Of a DNA stretch of 8,398 nucleotides, positions 1-6,045 are shown in pieces. Source of the stretch: HGM04593 sp964470845 (lineage in GTDB: Bacteria; Bacteroidota; Bacteroidia; Bacteroidales; Bacteroidaceae); NCBI GenBank assembly GCA_964470845.1, contig CAYYEL010000093.1:1-8398 (forward strand). The letters are read 5' to 3'. The first letter of the stretch is position 1. Each line of letters begins with the position of its first letter. The translations under genes were made by a program, and so were the position numbers. The notes under the pieces were generated by a model. The model ran no database searches. It had not been told where the DNA came from and saw nothing but the letters and a program-made list of their open reading frames with translations.

Positions 1-330
1 CATTTTAACACCCAAGCCATTGTTGCGTATTGCGGCCACTTTAGAAGCCTCGGCCGGCAAACGGTCGGCTACATTATGTGCAATTATACGAGTGCTGACA
101 AGACAGCCTTCGTCATTAGGAAAAGCGTAGCAAAAATCGCCATTTTCTTCGCGCTGCAAAGGAATTCCATCACCGGTACGATAATAATGGAACGATTCAT
201 CTCCTGTCAGATACACTACAAGTACTGTGCCATCGGATTGTTTTACGGTCTTTGCCGCCCGACGTGCCGGGATTGCCATTGTTGTGATAGTTAGACACAA
301 CATCAAAATCAAAAGAGTAATCTTTTTCAT
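1..330 (-). CDS. Secreted M6-family metalloprotease-like protein, N-terminal part (runs off left edge)
   Basis: Reading the minus strand from the ATG at 330-328 gives an open frame of 110 codons to position 1 with no stop, so only the N-terminus is present. Residues 1-19 are a classic signal peptide: MKK, then a hydrophobic stretch (ITLLILMLCLTITT) ending in TMA, with likely cleavage before IPARR. The protein is therefore exported. The segment that follows (IPARRAAKTV..., then a GDESFHYYRTGDGIPL block, then a region ending IIAHNVADRLPAEA) resembles the N-terminal prodomain of Bacteroidales proteins carrying an M6 (immune inhibitor A-like) metalloprotease domain. The catalytic HExxH zinc site lies outside the window and cannot be checked. 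The family call rests only on resemblance of the N-terminal pattern. Another secreted protein with the same N-terminal module is possible. Confidence 0.62.
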   Translation of the reverse strand, partial: MKKITLLILMLCLTITTMAIPARRAAKTVKQSDGTVLVVYLTGDESFHYYRTGDGIPLQREENGDFCYAFPNDEGCLVSTRIIAHNVADRLPAEASKVAAIRNNGLGVKM

Positions 331-516
331 TATTTATTATTTAACTATTAGCATTTTAAAATTGTGTCTGCACTTCTGTTGAATGTCAGAGCATAATAAA
401 TTTCGCTGTTGGGTAATGTCGCAAACAAGCATCTGCACGCAATAATACCCCACCCCAAACTTCTGCATTTATGAATGAACACAGAAAAGCAGCCACACAT
501 TTTACGTAATATACTG

Positions 517-550
517 CAAAAATAGATAAAATAAACGAAATTATTGCAAA
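517..550 (-). promoter_or_regulatory. Candidate Bacteroidota promoter for the M6-like gene
   Basis: On the minus strand, TATTTTTG (524-517) matches the Bacteroidota -7 consensus TAnnTTTG exactly. A TTTG (550-547) sits 22 bp upstream, close to the usual 19-21 bp spacing of the -33 element. Transcription would start near 510, leaving a leader of about 180 nt before the ATG at 330. The motif match is seen directly. Promoter activity is inferred, and such motifs occur by chance in AT-rich DNA. Confidence 0.45.
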
Positions 551-635
551 CTGACAGAATTTTAACAATCTATCATAGAAGCAGTTTAATATTTCTAAAA
601 ATATTTACATCAACAAATGTTACCTTGCACGCTAT

Positions 636-677
636 AAAAAACATCCAAGAGAGCATATTACTTCCCGCTTGGATGTT
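636..677 (-). terminator. Rho-independent terminator of the MFS gene
   Basis: A perfect 10-bp inverted repeat, AACATCCAAG (640-649) and CTTGGATGTT (668-677), encloses an 18-nt loop. Read on the minus strand, the stem is followed by a run of T (the complement of the A tract at 636-640). It lies about 65 nt past the TAG stop of the MFS gene (741-743), where an intrinsic terminator is expected. Confidence 0.75.
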
Positions 678-740
678 ACCTATAATTCTATTTATTTACG
701 TTAATTTCCAGAAACAGAAACTTTTTCGATTATACAGCCG

Positions 741-1931
741 CTACACACTACCACGACGACGGGAGAGGAGATACAGCGACACCACAACAGGAATAACAGC
801 TACAAAAGACAATAACGCATTAAGCCCAAATGCAAAGCGTTGCGATGCAATGTGCAACAGCCCTTGTAAATTATCAATAATAATAGGCGCAATAACAATA
901 GCAATGTAATTCATTGCCATCACAACAGCAAGTGCAAGCGCCGTACCGCGAGGAGCCACAATTGTTGCACGGTCATATATATAGGGCTGCGCAATACCAT
1001 AACCCACACCTGTTACAACACAACCAATCGTAATCAGCAACAACGACTTATAAAAATAGACCAGCAGCAATCCACTGCCTATAAAAATGAGACAATATAT
1101 AGTAATACGCCCCTTCATCACACGCAACAGAGGCGAGATAAAAAAGCCGGGCAACATAATAGCAAGAAAAAACAACGACGTAACAACACCCGCACTATCA
1201 CTTCCAAAGCCATACTCCCCCATAAGAAAAGGCAGATTGACATTTATTACAACAATAAGAAAAGTAATAAAAAAATAGTACAACGAATAAAACGTCAAAG
1301 CAACCTTATCATTACTATTGTGCTTATCGGCCGATGGAGTATCACCCACAGGCTGCACCCCCTTCTCACGCGATAGATAATGAATAAAAACAATGGAAAC
1401 CAACGGCAACAGATAAACCACAAAAGGCAAACGCCACCAAACATCGGCAAGATAGCCGGTGAGAACCGTAGCAACAACCAACGAAGCATTGGTAATTGCC
1501 GAGCTGTAACCAAATTGACGTGTGCGATATTCACCTACAAAATAACGCGAGACAAGCGCCGTCGAAAGAGGAATAATAATGCCCGCTCCCACACCCAGCA
1601 AAGCACTCACCGCAATAAGTTGCCACATAGTGCCGCACATCAGATAAAGCACTCCGCAGAGCAGAAAAATCCATAATCCCCAAACAAGCATACGCATAAA
1701 TCCCACCCTATCTGCCAAACGTCCCGATAGCAACACAAAAGGAATAATCTGCAACGAGGGCAACGAAGTGAGCATTTGGATCTCCATCTCCGAAGCATCG
1801 GGGAAAATTTTTGTCAACTTATCCAAAATAGGCGATACAGCAAGCCCCGGCAACGATGTCAGTGCCGACACCGACCATATAGCAAGCAGTGCCATAATAG
1901 AAATGCGTCCACGACCAGTCTCAACCATCAT
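741..1931 (-). CDS. Major facilitator superfamily (MFS) transporter, substrate unknown
   Basis: This is an integral inner-membrane protein of 396 residues with about twelve hydrophobic segments in two blocks of six. A hydrophilic central loop separates them at about residues 187-209 (SREKGVQPVGDTPSADKHN...). The MFS signature motif A is present in the loop after the second segment as GRLADRVG (about residues 70-77), and glycine-rich helices such as LLGVGAGIIIPL follow. The frame can be extended to a GTG at 1952, giving 403 aa. I prefer the ATG at 1931 because it is directly preceded by an A-rich leader (AAATAAAAAATAT) typical of Bacteroidota starts; a second ATG follows at 1928. The gene is transcribed divergently from gadB across about 380 bp and ends in its own terminator. 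Secondary transport by proton coupling is usual for the family. The substrate cannot be told. Its position beside a GABA-producing operon makes amino-acid or GABA transport conceivable but unproven. Confidence 0.88.
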   Translation of the reverse strand: MMVETGRGRISIMALLAIWSVSALTSLPGLAVSPILDKLTKIFPDASEMEIQMLTSLPSLQIIPFVLLSGRLADRVGFMRMLVWGLWIFLLCGVLYLMCGTMWQLIAVSALLGVGAGIIIPLSTALVSRYFVGEYRTRQFGYSSAITNASLVVATVLTGYLADVWWRLPFVVYLLPLVSIVFIHYLSREKGVQPVGDTPSADKHNSNDKVALTFYSLYYFFITFLIVVINVNLPFLMGEYGFGSDSAGVVTSLFFLAIMLPGFFISPLLRVMKGRITIYCLIFIGSGLLLVYFYKSLLLITIGCVVTGVGYGIAQPYIYDRATIVAPRGTALALAVVMAMNYIAIVIAPIIIDNLQGLLHIASQRFAFGLNALLSFVAVIPVVVSLYLLSRRRGSV

Positions 1932-2313
1932 ATATTTTTTATTTGTCAACACGCAAAGCGGTAAAAAGTTTACACATACGAGAAAAGATTAGCCATCTGT
2001 ATAAAAATCATTTTACAATCGTCTCAAAAAAATTCTAACATCCTTTCCTATTTAAATGCAAAGAGCATTCAATTTTAAAAGAGAAGAGACATTCAAACAA
2101 TGCAAAAAAGAATCATAATATCCATTCTTTAGACGCTATAAGAAACTTAAACAAGCCGAAACAGAAACATCGCAACCTTAATCTATCTTTTTATAAGAAA
2201 TTTAAACAGTTTCTAAGATTATTTTAAAGCCCTGAATCGAACCCAAGCAGTCAAACGAGCGTTTCTTATGAAAAAAATTCTACATTTCATTAACACCATT
2301 AAAAACAAAGAAG
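1932..2313. promoter_or_regulatory. Divergent intergenic region between the MFS gene and gadB
   Basis: This AT-rich stretch of about 380 bp has no convincing coding content. It must hold the start signals for two divergent units. No full TAnnTTTG/TTTG pair is present for gadB. The nearest matches are TATCTTTT (2184-2191) and TACATTTC (2281-2288), each one base off the -7 consensus and without a good -33 partner. A 7-bp inverted repeat, AAAGAAT (2107-2113) with ATTCTTT (2124-2130), and the direct repeats listed separately suggest regulator binding. The gadB start is preceded by an A-rich leader (AAAAACAAAGAAG) in place of a Shine-Dalgarno site. Confidence 0.5.
2137..2208 (+). repeat. Pair of imperfect 17-nt direct repeats upstream of gadB (candidate operators)
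   Basis: TATAAGAAACTTAAACA (2137-2153) recurs as TATAAGAAATTTAAACA (2192-2208), one mismatch in 17, with starts 55 bp apart. Shorter inverted relatives follow: GTTTCTAAG (2209-2217) and GTTTCTTATG (2261-2270), the latter sharing ATAAGAAAC with the first copy when reverse-complemented. The repeats are seen directly. A role as operators for gadB-glsA or the MFS gene is inferred from location only. Confidence 0.45.
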
Positions 2314-3738
2314 ATGAAAAAAAGCGAAGAAACAAACGTAACGACCGCAGTATTCGGTTCCGAAGAGATGTTGCAAACAGCACCCGGTGAGCGCATTCCC
2401 CAACACCCCACCACCCCCGAAATTGCCTATCGCATTGTTAAGGACGAGACATACGCTCAAACACAGCCCCGCCTTAATCTGGCCACATTCGTTACCACCT
2501 ATATGGACAGCTACGCAACAAAGCTGATGAACGACGCCATTGCCGTAAACTACATCGACGAGACCGAATATCCTCGTGTAGCAGTAATGTGTGCAAAATG
2601 TATCAACATAATAGCCAATCTGTGGAACAGCCCCGAAAAGTCAAAATGGAAAAGCGGAGCAATAGGAATCGGCTCAAGCGAGGCCTGTATGCTCGCAGGT
2701 GTTGCAGCGTGGCAGCGTTGGAAACAACGTCGCAGCAAAGAGGGTAAGTCCACCGATAAACCCAACTTTGTAATCTCCTCGGCCTATCAAGTTGTGTGGG
2801 AGAAATTTGCACAACTATGGCAGATTGAGATGCGCACAGTCCCCTTGAGCAAAGACAAACTGACACTGTGTCCCGAAGACGCCATTGCAAAATGCGACGA
2901 GAACACCATCTGCATTGTACCCATAATGGGCGTAACGTGGACAGGATTGAACGACGACGTCGAAGCACTCGACAAGGCACTCGACAAATATAATAAGGAG
3001 ACAGGATACGAAATTCCCATTCACATCGACGCAGCCTCGGGAGGCTTCATACTCCCCTTCCTCGAACCCGAGAAAAAGTGGGATTTCCGCCTGAAATGGG
3101 TACTTTCGATAAGCACCAGCGGCCACAAATACGGCCTTGTTTATCCCGGCCTCGGATGGGTTGTGTGGAAAGACAAACAATATCTGCCCGACACAATGTC
3201 GTTCAGTGTCAATTATCTTGGAGCCGAAATTTCACAAGTTGGACTGAATTTCTCGCGTCCCGCCGCGCAGATATTAGGACAATATTATCAGTTTATCCGC
3301 TTGGGATTCGAGGGCTATAAAGCCATACACCACAGCTCGATGGAAATTGCAAAACACCTGCACAGCACCATCGGCAAAATGAAGCCCTTCCGCAACTACA
3401 GCCCCGAAGTCAACAATCCCTTGTTCATTTGGGAAATGAAGCCTGAATATGCCCAAAAGTGCCATTGGACACTCTACGACCTACAAGACAAGCTCAAACA
3501 AAGCGGATGGATGGTACCGGCCTACACAATGCCTGCAAACATCGAAGATACAATTGTTATGCGTATTGTAGTGCGACAAGGATTCAGCCGAGATATGGCC
3601 GACCAGTTGCTCACAGACATCGCGGCAGCTGTTTCCGAGCTCGATAAACTGCAATACCCGACAACCTCACGCCTTGCAATTGAAAAAAAACAAAAGGTAA
3701 AAGGAAGCGTGTTTACCCACACCGGAAAAGGCAAATAA
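2314..3738 (+). CDS. gadB: Glutamate decarboxylase, PLP-dependent
   Basis: Converts L-glutamate to GABA and CO2 in the cytoplasm, consuming one proton per turnover. It is a fold-type I PLP enzyme. At 474 residues it is close to the 466 of E. coli GadB and is co-linear with it throughout. Visible landmarks are NLATF (about 55-59), IDETEYP (81-87), the PLP phosphate-binding region GSSEACMLAG (120-129), the cofactor aspartate in HIDAASGG (D239), and the Schiff-base lysine K272 in SGHKYG, equivalent to E. coli K276. NFSRPA (312-317) and VVMRI (near 415-419) are also conserved. The C-terminus carries His-Thr at 469-470, resembling the C-terminal His-Thr of E. coli GadB, but here four residues (GKGK) follow. 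The ATG at 2314 follows an A-rich leader. glsA begins 12 nt after the stop, so the two are almost certainly co-transcribed. Long antisense open frames inside this gene are shadows. Confidence 0.96.
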   Translation: MKKSEETNVTTAVFGSEEMLQTAPGERIPQHPTTPEIAYRIVKDETYAQTQPRLNLATFVTTYMDSYATKLMNDAIAVNYIDETEYPRVAVMCAKCINIIANLWNSPEKSKWKSGAIGIGSSEACMLAGVAAWQRWKQRRSKEGKSTDKPNFVISSAYQVVWEKFAQLWQIEMRTVPLSKDKLTLCPEDAIAKCDENTICIVPIMGVTWTGLNDDVEALDKALDKYNKETGYEIPIHIDAASGGFILPFLEPEKKWDFRLKWVLSISTSGHKYGLVYPGLGWVVWKDKQYLPDTMSFSVNYLGAEISQVGLNFSRPAAQILGQYYQFIRLGFEGYKAIHHSSMEIAKHLHSTIGKMKPFRNYSPEVNNPLFIWEMKPEYAQKCHWTLYDLQDKLKQSGWMVPAYTMPANIEDTIVMRIVVRQGFSRDMADQLLTDIAAAVSELDKLQYPTTSRLAIEKKQKVKGSVFTHTGKGK

Positions 3739-3750
3739 CAGATATTGAAT

Positions 3751-4698
3751 ATGAAAAGTGGCGTTACAAAGGAACAATTGCAAAGCCTCATCGACGAGGC
3801 CTATGCAAAATACAAGCATTATAATGGCGGTAAAAACGCCGATTATATCCCCTATCTTGCCAAGGTCGATAGCGAGTTTTTCGGCATTGCAGCCTGTTTG
3901 CCCGATGGCCAAATAATTCAGGCAGGCAACTGCGAGCAGCCCTTCGGAATCGAGTCAATCTCCAAAGTAATGACAGCCATCCTTATTCTCAAGCTCTATG
4001 GCGCCGAAACCATTCTGCATATGATTGGTGCCGATGCAACCGGAATGCCTTTCAACTCTATAATGGCCATACTTTTAGAGAAGAATCATCCAAGCACCCC
4101 GCTTGTCAATGCAGGTGCCATAGCAGCCGTAAGTTTGGTACAGCCCGTTGGAAACAAGGAGCTTAAGTGGGAAGCAATCGTAAATAATATGCAAGAATTG
4201 TGCGACAGTCCGCTGCCACTCATCGACGAGCTTTACAAGTCGGAGAGTGCAAGCAATTACAACAATCGAGCAATTGCGTGGCTTCTGAAACATTATAACC
4301 GCATATACGACGACCCCGAATTATCGCTCGACCTATACACAAAGCAATGCTCGCTTGGCGTTACCACCCGACAGCTTGCTATTTGTGGCGCCACAATTGC
4401 CAACGACGGAATAAACCCTGTGAGCAAAAAACGCATTTTTGCCAAAGCCCTTGCACCCAAAATAACAGCGATGCTTGCAAGCGTTGGATTTTATGAACAC
4501 ACAGGCGATTGGATGTTCAGCGCAGGGCTTCCGGCAAAGAGCGGAGTGGGCGGCGGTATCATGGGAGTACTTCCCGGACGATTCGGCATTGCCACCTTTG
4601 CTCCCCCACTCGATACATCGGGCAATTCAGTCAAAGGGCAAAAGGCGCTACGCTACATTATGCAAAAATTAGAAACAGGAATATATTGTAGCGACTGA
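3751..4698 (+). CDS. glsA: Glutaminase, serine-dependent beta-lactamase fold
   Basis: Hydrolyses L-glutamine to L-glutamate and ammonia in the cytoplasm. With 315 residues it matches the usual 305-310 of bacterial glutaminases (E. coli YbaS/YneH family). The catalytic Ser-x-x-Lys is visible in GIESISKV (S69, K72 from the ATG). Other family blocks are PFNSI (100-104), NAGAI (120-124), the SNYNNRAIAWLL region with an upstream glutamate (about 165-179), YTKQCSLGV (196-204), and GLPAKSGVGGGI (259-270), which is essentially canonical. The frame also opens at a TTG at 3745; I chose the ATG at 3751, which leaves 12 nt after the gadB stop. Context implies that it feeds glutamate to GadB and adds acid-neutralising ammonia, as in the glutamine-dependent acid resistance described for E. 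coli and the gadB-glsA clusters of Bacteroides. A strong hairpin follows the stop. Confidence 0.95.
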   Translation: MKSGVTKEQLQSLIDEAYAKYKHYNGGKNADYIPYLAKVDSEFFGIAACLPDGQIIQAGNCEQPFGIESISKVMTAILILKLYGAETILHMIGADATGMPFNSIMAILLEKNHPSTPLVNAGAIAAVSLVQPVGNKELKWEAIVNNMQELCDSPLPLIDELYKSESASNYNNRAIAWLLKHYNRIYDDPELSLDLYTKQCSLGVTTRQLAICGATIANDGINPVSKKRIFAKALAPKITAMLASVGFYEHTGDWMFSAGLPAKSGVGGGIMGVLPGRFGIATFAPPLDTSGNSVKGQKALRYIMQKLETGIYCSD

Positions 4699-4717
4699 TA
4701 ATTTATCGTCAGACCTT

Positions 4718-4762
4718 TCAACAGCTGTTCAATTTATCTTAAATAGATTGAACAGCTGTTGA
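4718..4762 (+). terminator. Hairpin downstream of glsA, probable terminator
   Basis: Two 19-nt arms, 4718-4736 and 4744-4762, are reverse complements except at one position, which could form a G-U wobble pair in the plus-strand transcript. The loop is 7 nt. Each arm contains the self-complementary 10-mer AACAGCTGTT. It starts 19 nt past the glsA stop, fitting the end of the gadB-glsA transcript. No run of T follows (CTTTCGCGGG), so it is not a textbook intrinsic terminator. It may act as a 3' stabilising or processing structure. Confidence 0.6.
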
Positions 4763-4844
4763 CTTTCGCGGGACACTATTTCAATAGCAGGCCTCGGGAG
4801 CTAAATAAAAAGTGCTAAAAATAGGGTTTTTAAAAAATATCACT

Positions 4845-4852
4845 TATCTTCG
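4845..4852 (+). promoter_or_regulatory. Candidate -7 element for the CBM9-like gene
   Basis: TATCTTCG differs at one position from the Bacteroidota -7 consensus TAnnTTTG. Transcription would start near 4859, giving a leader of about 25 nt before the ATG at 4884. No clear TTTG -33 element is seen at the expected spacing; a T run lies at 4827-4831. It sits past the glsA hairpin, supporting a separate transcription unit. Confidence 0.4.
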
Positions 4853-4883
4853 CATCGAAACTAAAAACTCTAAAAATACCATT

Positions 4884-5531
4884 ATGAAAAAAATCACAGT
4901 ACCCAAGATAACACCAACGTGTGGTTGCCCCGAGGAAATTGAGAAGATATTTTCGTCCCTTGAGCCCAATGCAATAGCTTGTTGCAACTGGCCAAAAGAT
5001 TTCCCTTACACCCCGAAAGCATCAGTCAAGCTATTCCACGACGGCAAAAAACTCTACTTAAAATTCGATGTTGTCGAGAACAATATCCACACACTTGTAA
5101 CCGAAGATTTTGGCGAGGTGTGGACCGACCCGTGCGTCGAGTTTTTCGTATCGCCCGGCGGTAATATGGACTATTACAATTTCGAGTGCACCTGCATTGG
5201 TAAAATGCTTATGGCGTGGCATCCCGAGGGCGAGGCTAAAGAAAATGCCTCACTCTCGTTGCTCGATACAATTGTACGCATCCCCTCACTGGGTAGCGAG
5301 AATTTTCCACTACGTGAGGGCGAGACAGCGTGGAGCCTCATCGAGATAATCCCCATTGAGGCACTCTTCCGCAGCGGGCTCGACTGTTGGTGCGGCAAGA
5401 CAATGCGTGCCAATTTCTACAAATGCGGCGACAACCTACCCACCCCACATTTTATCTCGTGGAACGCAATAGATTGGCCCGAACCCAGCTTCCACCGTCC
5501 CGAATTTTTCGGAGAATTAGTTTTTGAATAA
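4884..5531 (+). CDS. Carbohydrate-binding family 9 (CBM9)-like protein, cytoplasmic
   Basis: This 215-residue protein matches the pattern of the stand-alone CBM9-like domain proteins common in Bacteroidales. An N-terminal beta region has KLYLKFDVVENNI (about 56-68), followed by WTDPCVEFFVSPGG (80-93), YYNFECTCIGK (97-107), and a C-terminal block RANFYKCGDNLPTPHFISW (175-193) ending PSFHRPEFFGELVFE (201-215). In other proteins CBM9 modules bind sugar chain ends. What this single-domain form binds is not known. No signal peptide or membrane segment is visible, so it is predicted cytoplasmic, which is odd for a polysaccharide-binding role. It has ten cysteines, several in close pairs (13/15, 33/34, 102/104, 168/170). 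The frame can be extended to a GTG at 4812, but the ATG at 4884 follows an A-rich leader and a promoter-like element, and the added residues would overlap that element. It converges on the phage-like genes. Confidence 0.82.
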   Translation: MKKITVPKITPTCGCPEEIEKIFSSLEPNAIACCNWPKDFPYTPKASVKLFHDGKKLYLKFDVVENNIHTLVTEDFGEVWTDPCVEFFVSPGGNMDYYNFECTCIGKMLMAWHPEGEAKENASLSLLDTIVRIPSLGSENFPLREGETAWSLIEIIPIEALFRSGLDCWCGKTMRANFYKCGDNLPTPHFISWNAIDWPEPSFHRPEFFGELVFE

Positions 5532-5546
5532 TAACACTCCACATAC

Positions 5547-5604
5547 GCCAATATAATCAATCAGCAGCACAGAATATTCTGTGCTGCTGATTGATTATAT
5601 TGGC
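5547..5604. repeat. Perfect 58-bp palindrome between convergent genes (probable bidirectional terminator)
   Basis: Positions 5547-5575 and 5576-5604 are exact reverse complements over 29 bp with no spacer; the centre is AGAAT/ATTCT. Symmetry breaks immediately outside (C at 5546, A at 5605). It begins 16 nt after the stop of the CBM9-like gene and ends 4 nt before the stop codon of the facing minus-strand gene, occupying most of the 77-bp gap. Transcripts from either side would form a very stable hairpin. Neither side has a run of T after the stem, so the terminator role is inferred from position. Confidence 0.7.
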
Positions 5605-5608
5605 AGCC

Positions 5609-6031
5609 TCAAACGGTGCGCACGGGTTTTTCGCGCAACGCAAGAATGCGCTCGATTGCCATTATAAAATTCTTATTCAAATTGCGATAAAGAGCAGCCG
5701 TGTCGGGCTTTATCGCATCTAACCACCGGGCAAAAAGAGCATTGGAGAAAAAGGCCTTACACTGTGCCACCAAATTATTAAACGCCGAAATTTTCCAATT
5801 GGCAGGCATTTCAAGATAAAGAAGCACCTTGTCGCCAACATCATCCAATGTACAATAAGGCGAAAGAAGAGCTACAAGCTCGGCTACAGTATCGCGCCAC
5901 ATAGGAAGCAGACGTTCCTCGTCATCCTTTGTCGCAGTAATAACCCCGGGGGCCTGTAATTTAACACCAAAATCGGCCGAGATGCGATGCAGAGCATCAA
6001 GCACCTCACTTTTTTCAATCACAATATTCAT
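5609..6031 (-). CDS. Small prophage-type protein of unknown function, downstream of tail-like protein
   Basis: 140 residues, predicted soluble and largely helical, with no signal peptide or membrane segment. The overall plan resembles a family of 130-160 aa proteins I know from Bacteroidales prophage structural modules: an acidic helical start, a DDEERLLPMWRDTVAELVALL block (about 36-56), a beta-like stretch LLYLEMP (69-75), a helical region with NALFARWLDAIKPD (about 96-109), and a basic end (REKPVRTV). Those family members often end in a similar helix followed by Lys/Arg-Lys/Arg-Pro. The exact role is not established; it may be a head-tail or tail accessory protein. The ATG at 6031 lies 14 nt past the stop of the large upstream gene, so the pair forms one transcription unit. 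No named domain was recognised, so the phage assignment leans on its neighbour. Confidence 0.62.
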   Translation of the reverse strand: MNIVIEKSEVLDALHRISADFGVKLQAPGVITATKDDEERLLPMWRDTVAELVALLSPYCTLDDVGDKVLLYLEMPANWKISAFNNLVAQCKAFFSNALFARWLDAIKPDTAALYRNLNKNFIMAIERILALREKPVRTV

Positions 6032-6045
6032 AGTAAAGATAATTA

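Larger units (their letters stand above)
331..740. other. Gene-free interval between the M6-like gene and the MFS gene
   Basis: I see no convincing gene here. The short open frames in both directions lack recognisable domains and have poor composition. What it does hold is the minus-strand promoter candidate at 517-550, the long leader of the M6-like gene (331 to about 510), and the terminator of the MFS gene at 636-677. No tRNA or known riboswitch fold was recognised in the leader. Confidence 0.6.

Noticed and set aside
386..568. 60-aa minus-strand open frame with a hydrophobic start
   Set aside because: It lies in the leader and promoter region of the M6-like gene, has no recognisable domain, and has an irregular composition. 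It is most likely chance.
2229..2255. tRNA T-arm-like sequence on the minus strand (TTGGG TTCGATT CAGGG)
   Set aside because: The flanks of the loop do not pair as a T stem, and no acceptor, D or anticodon stems are found around it.
2603..3180. Antisense open frames of up to 125 aa inside gadB
   Set aside because: They lie opposite a complete, strongly conserved enzyme and have arginine- and cysteine-rich, low-plausibility protein composition typical of shadows.
4812..4883. GTG-initiated extension of the CBM9-like gene
   Set aside because: The added residues do not resemble the family and would cover the promoter-like TATCTTCG. The ATG at 4884 has a typical A-rich leader.
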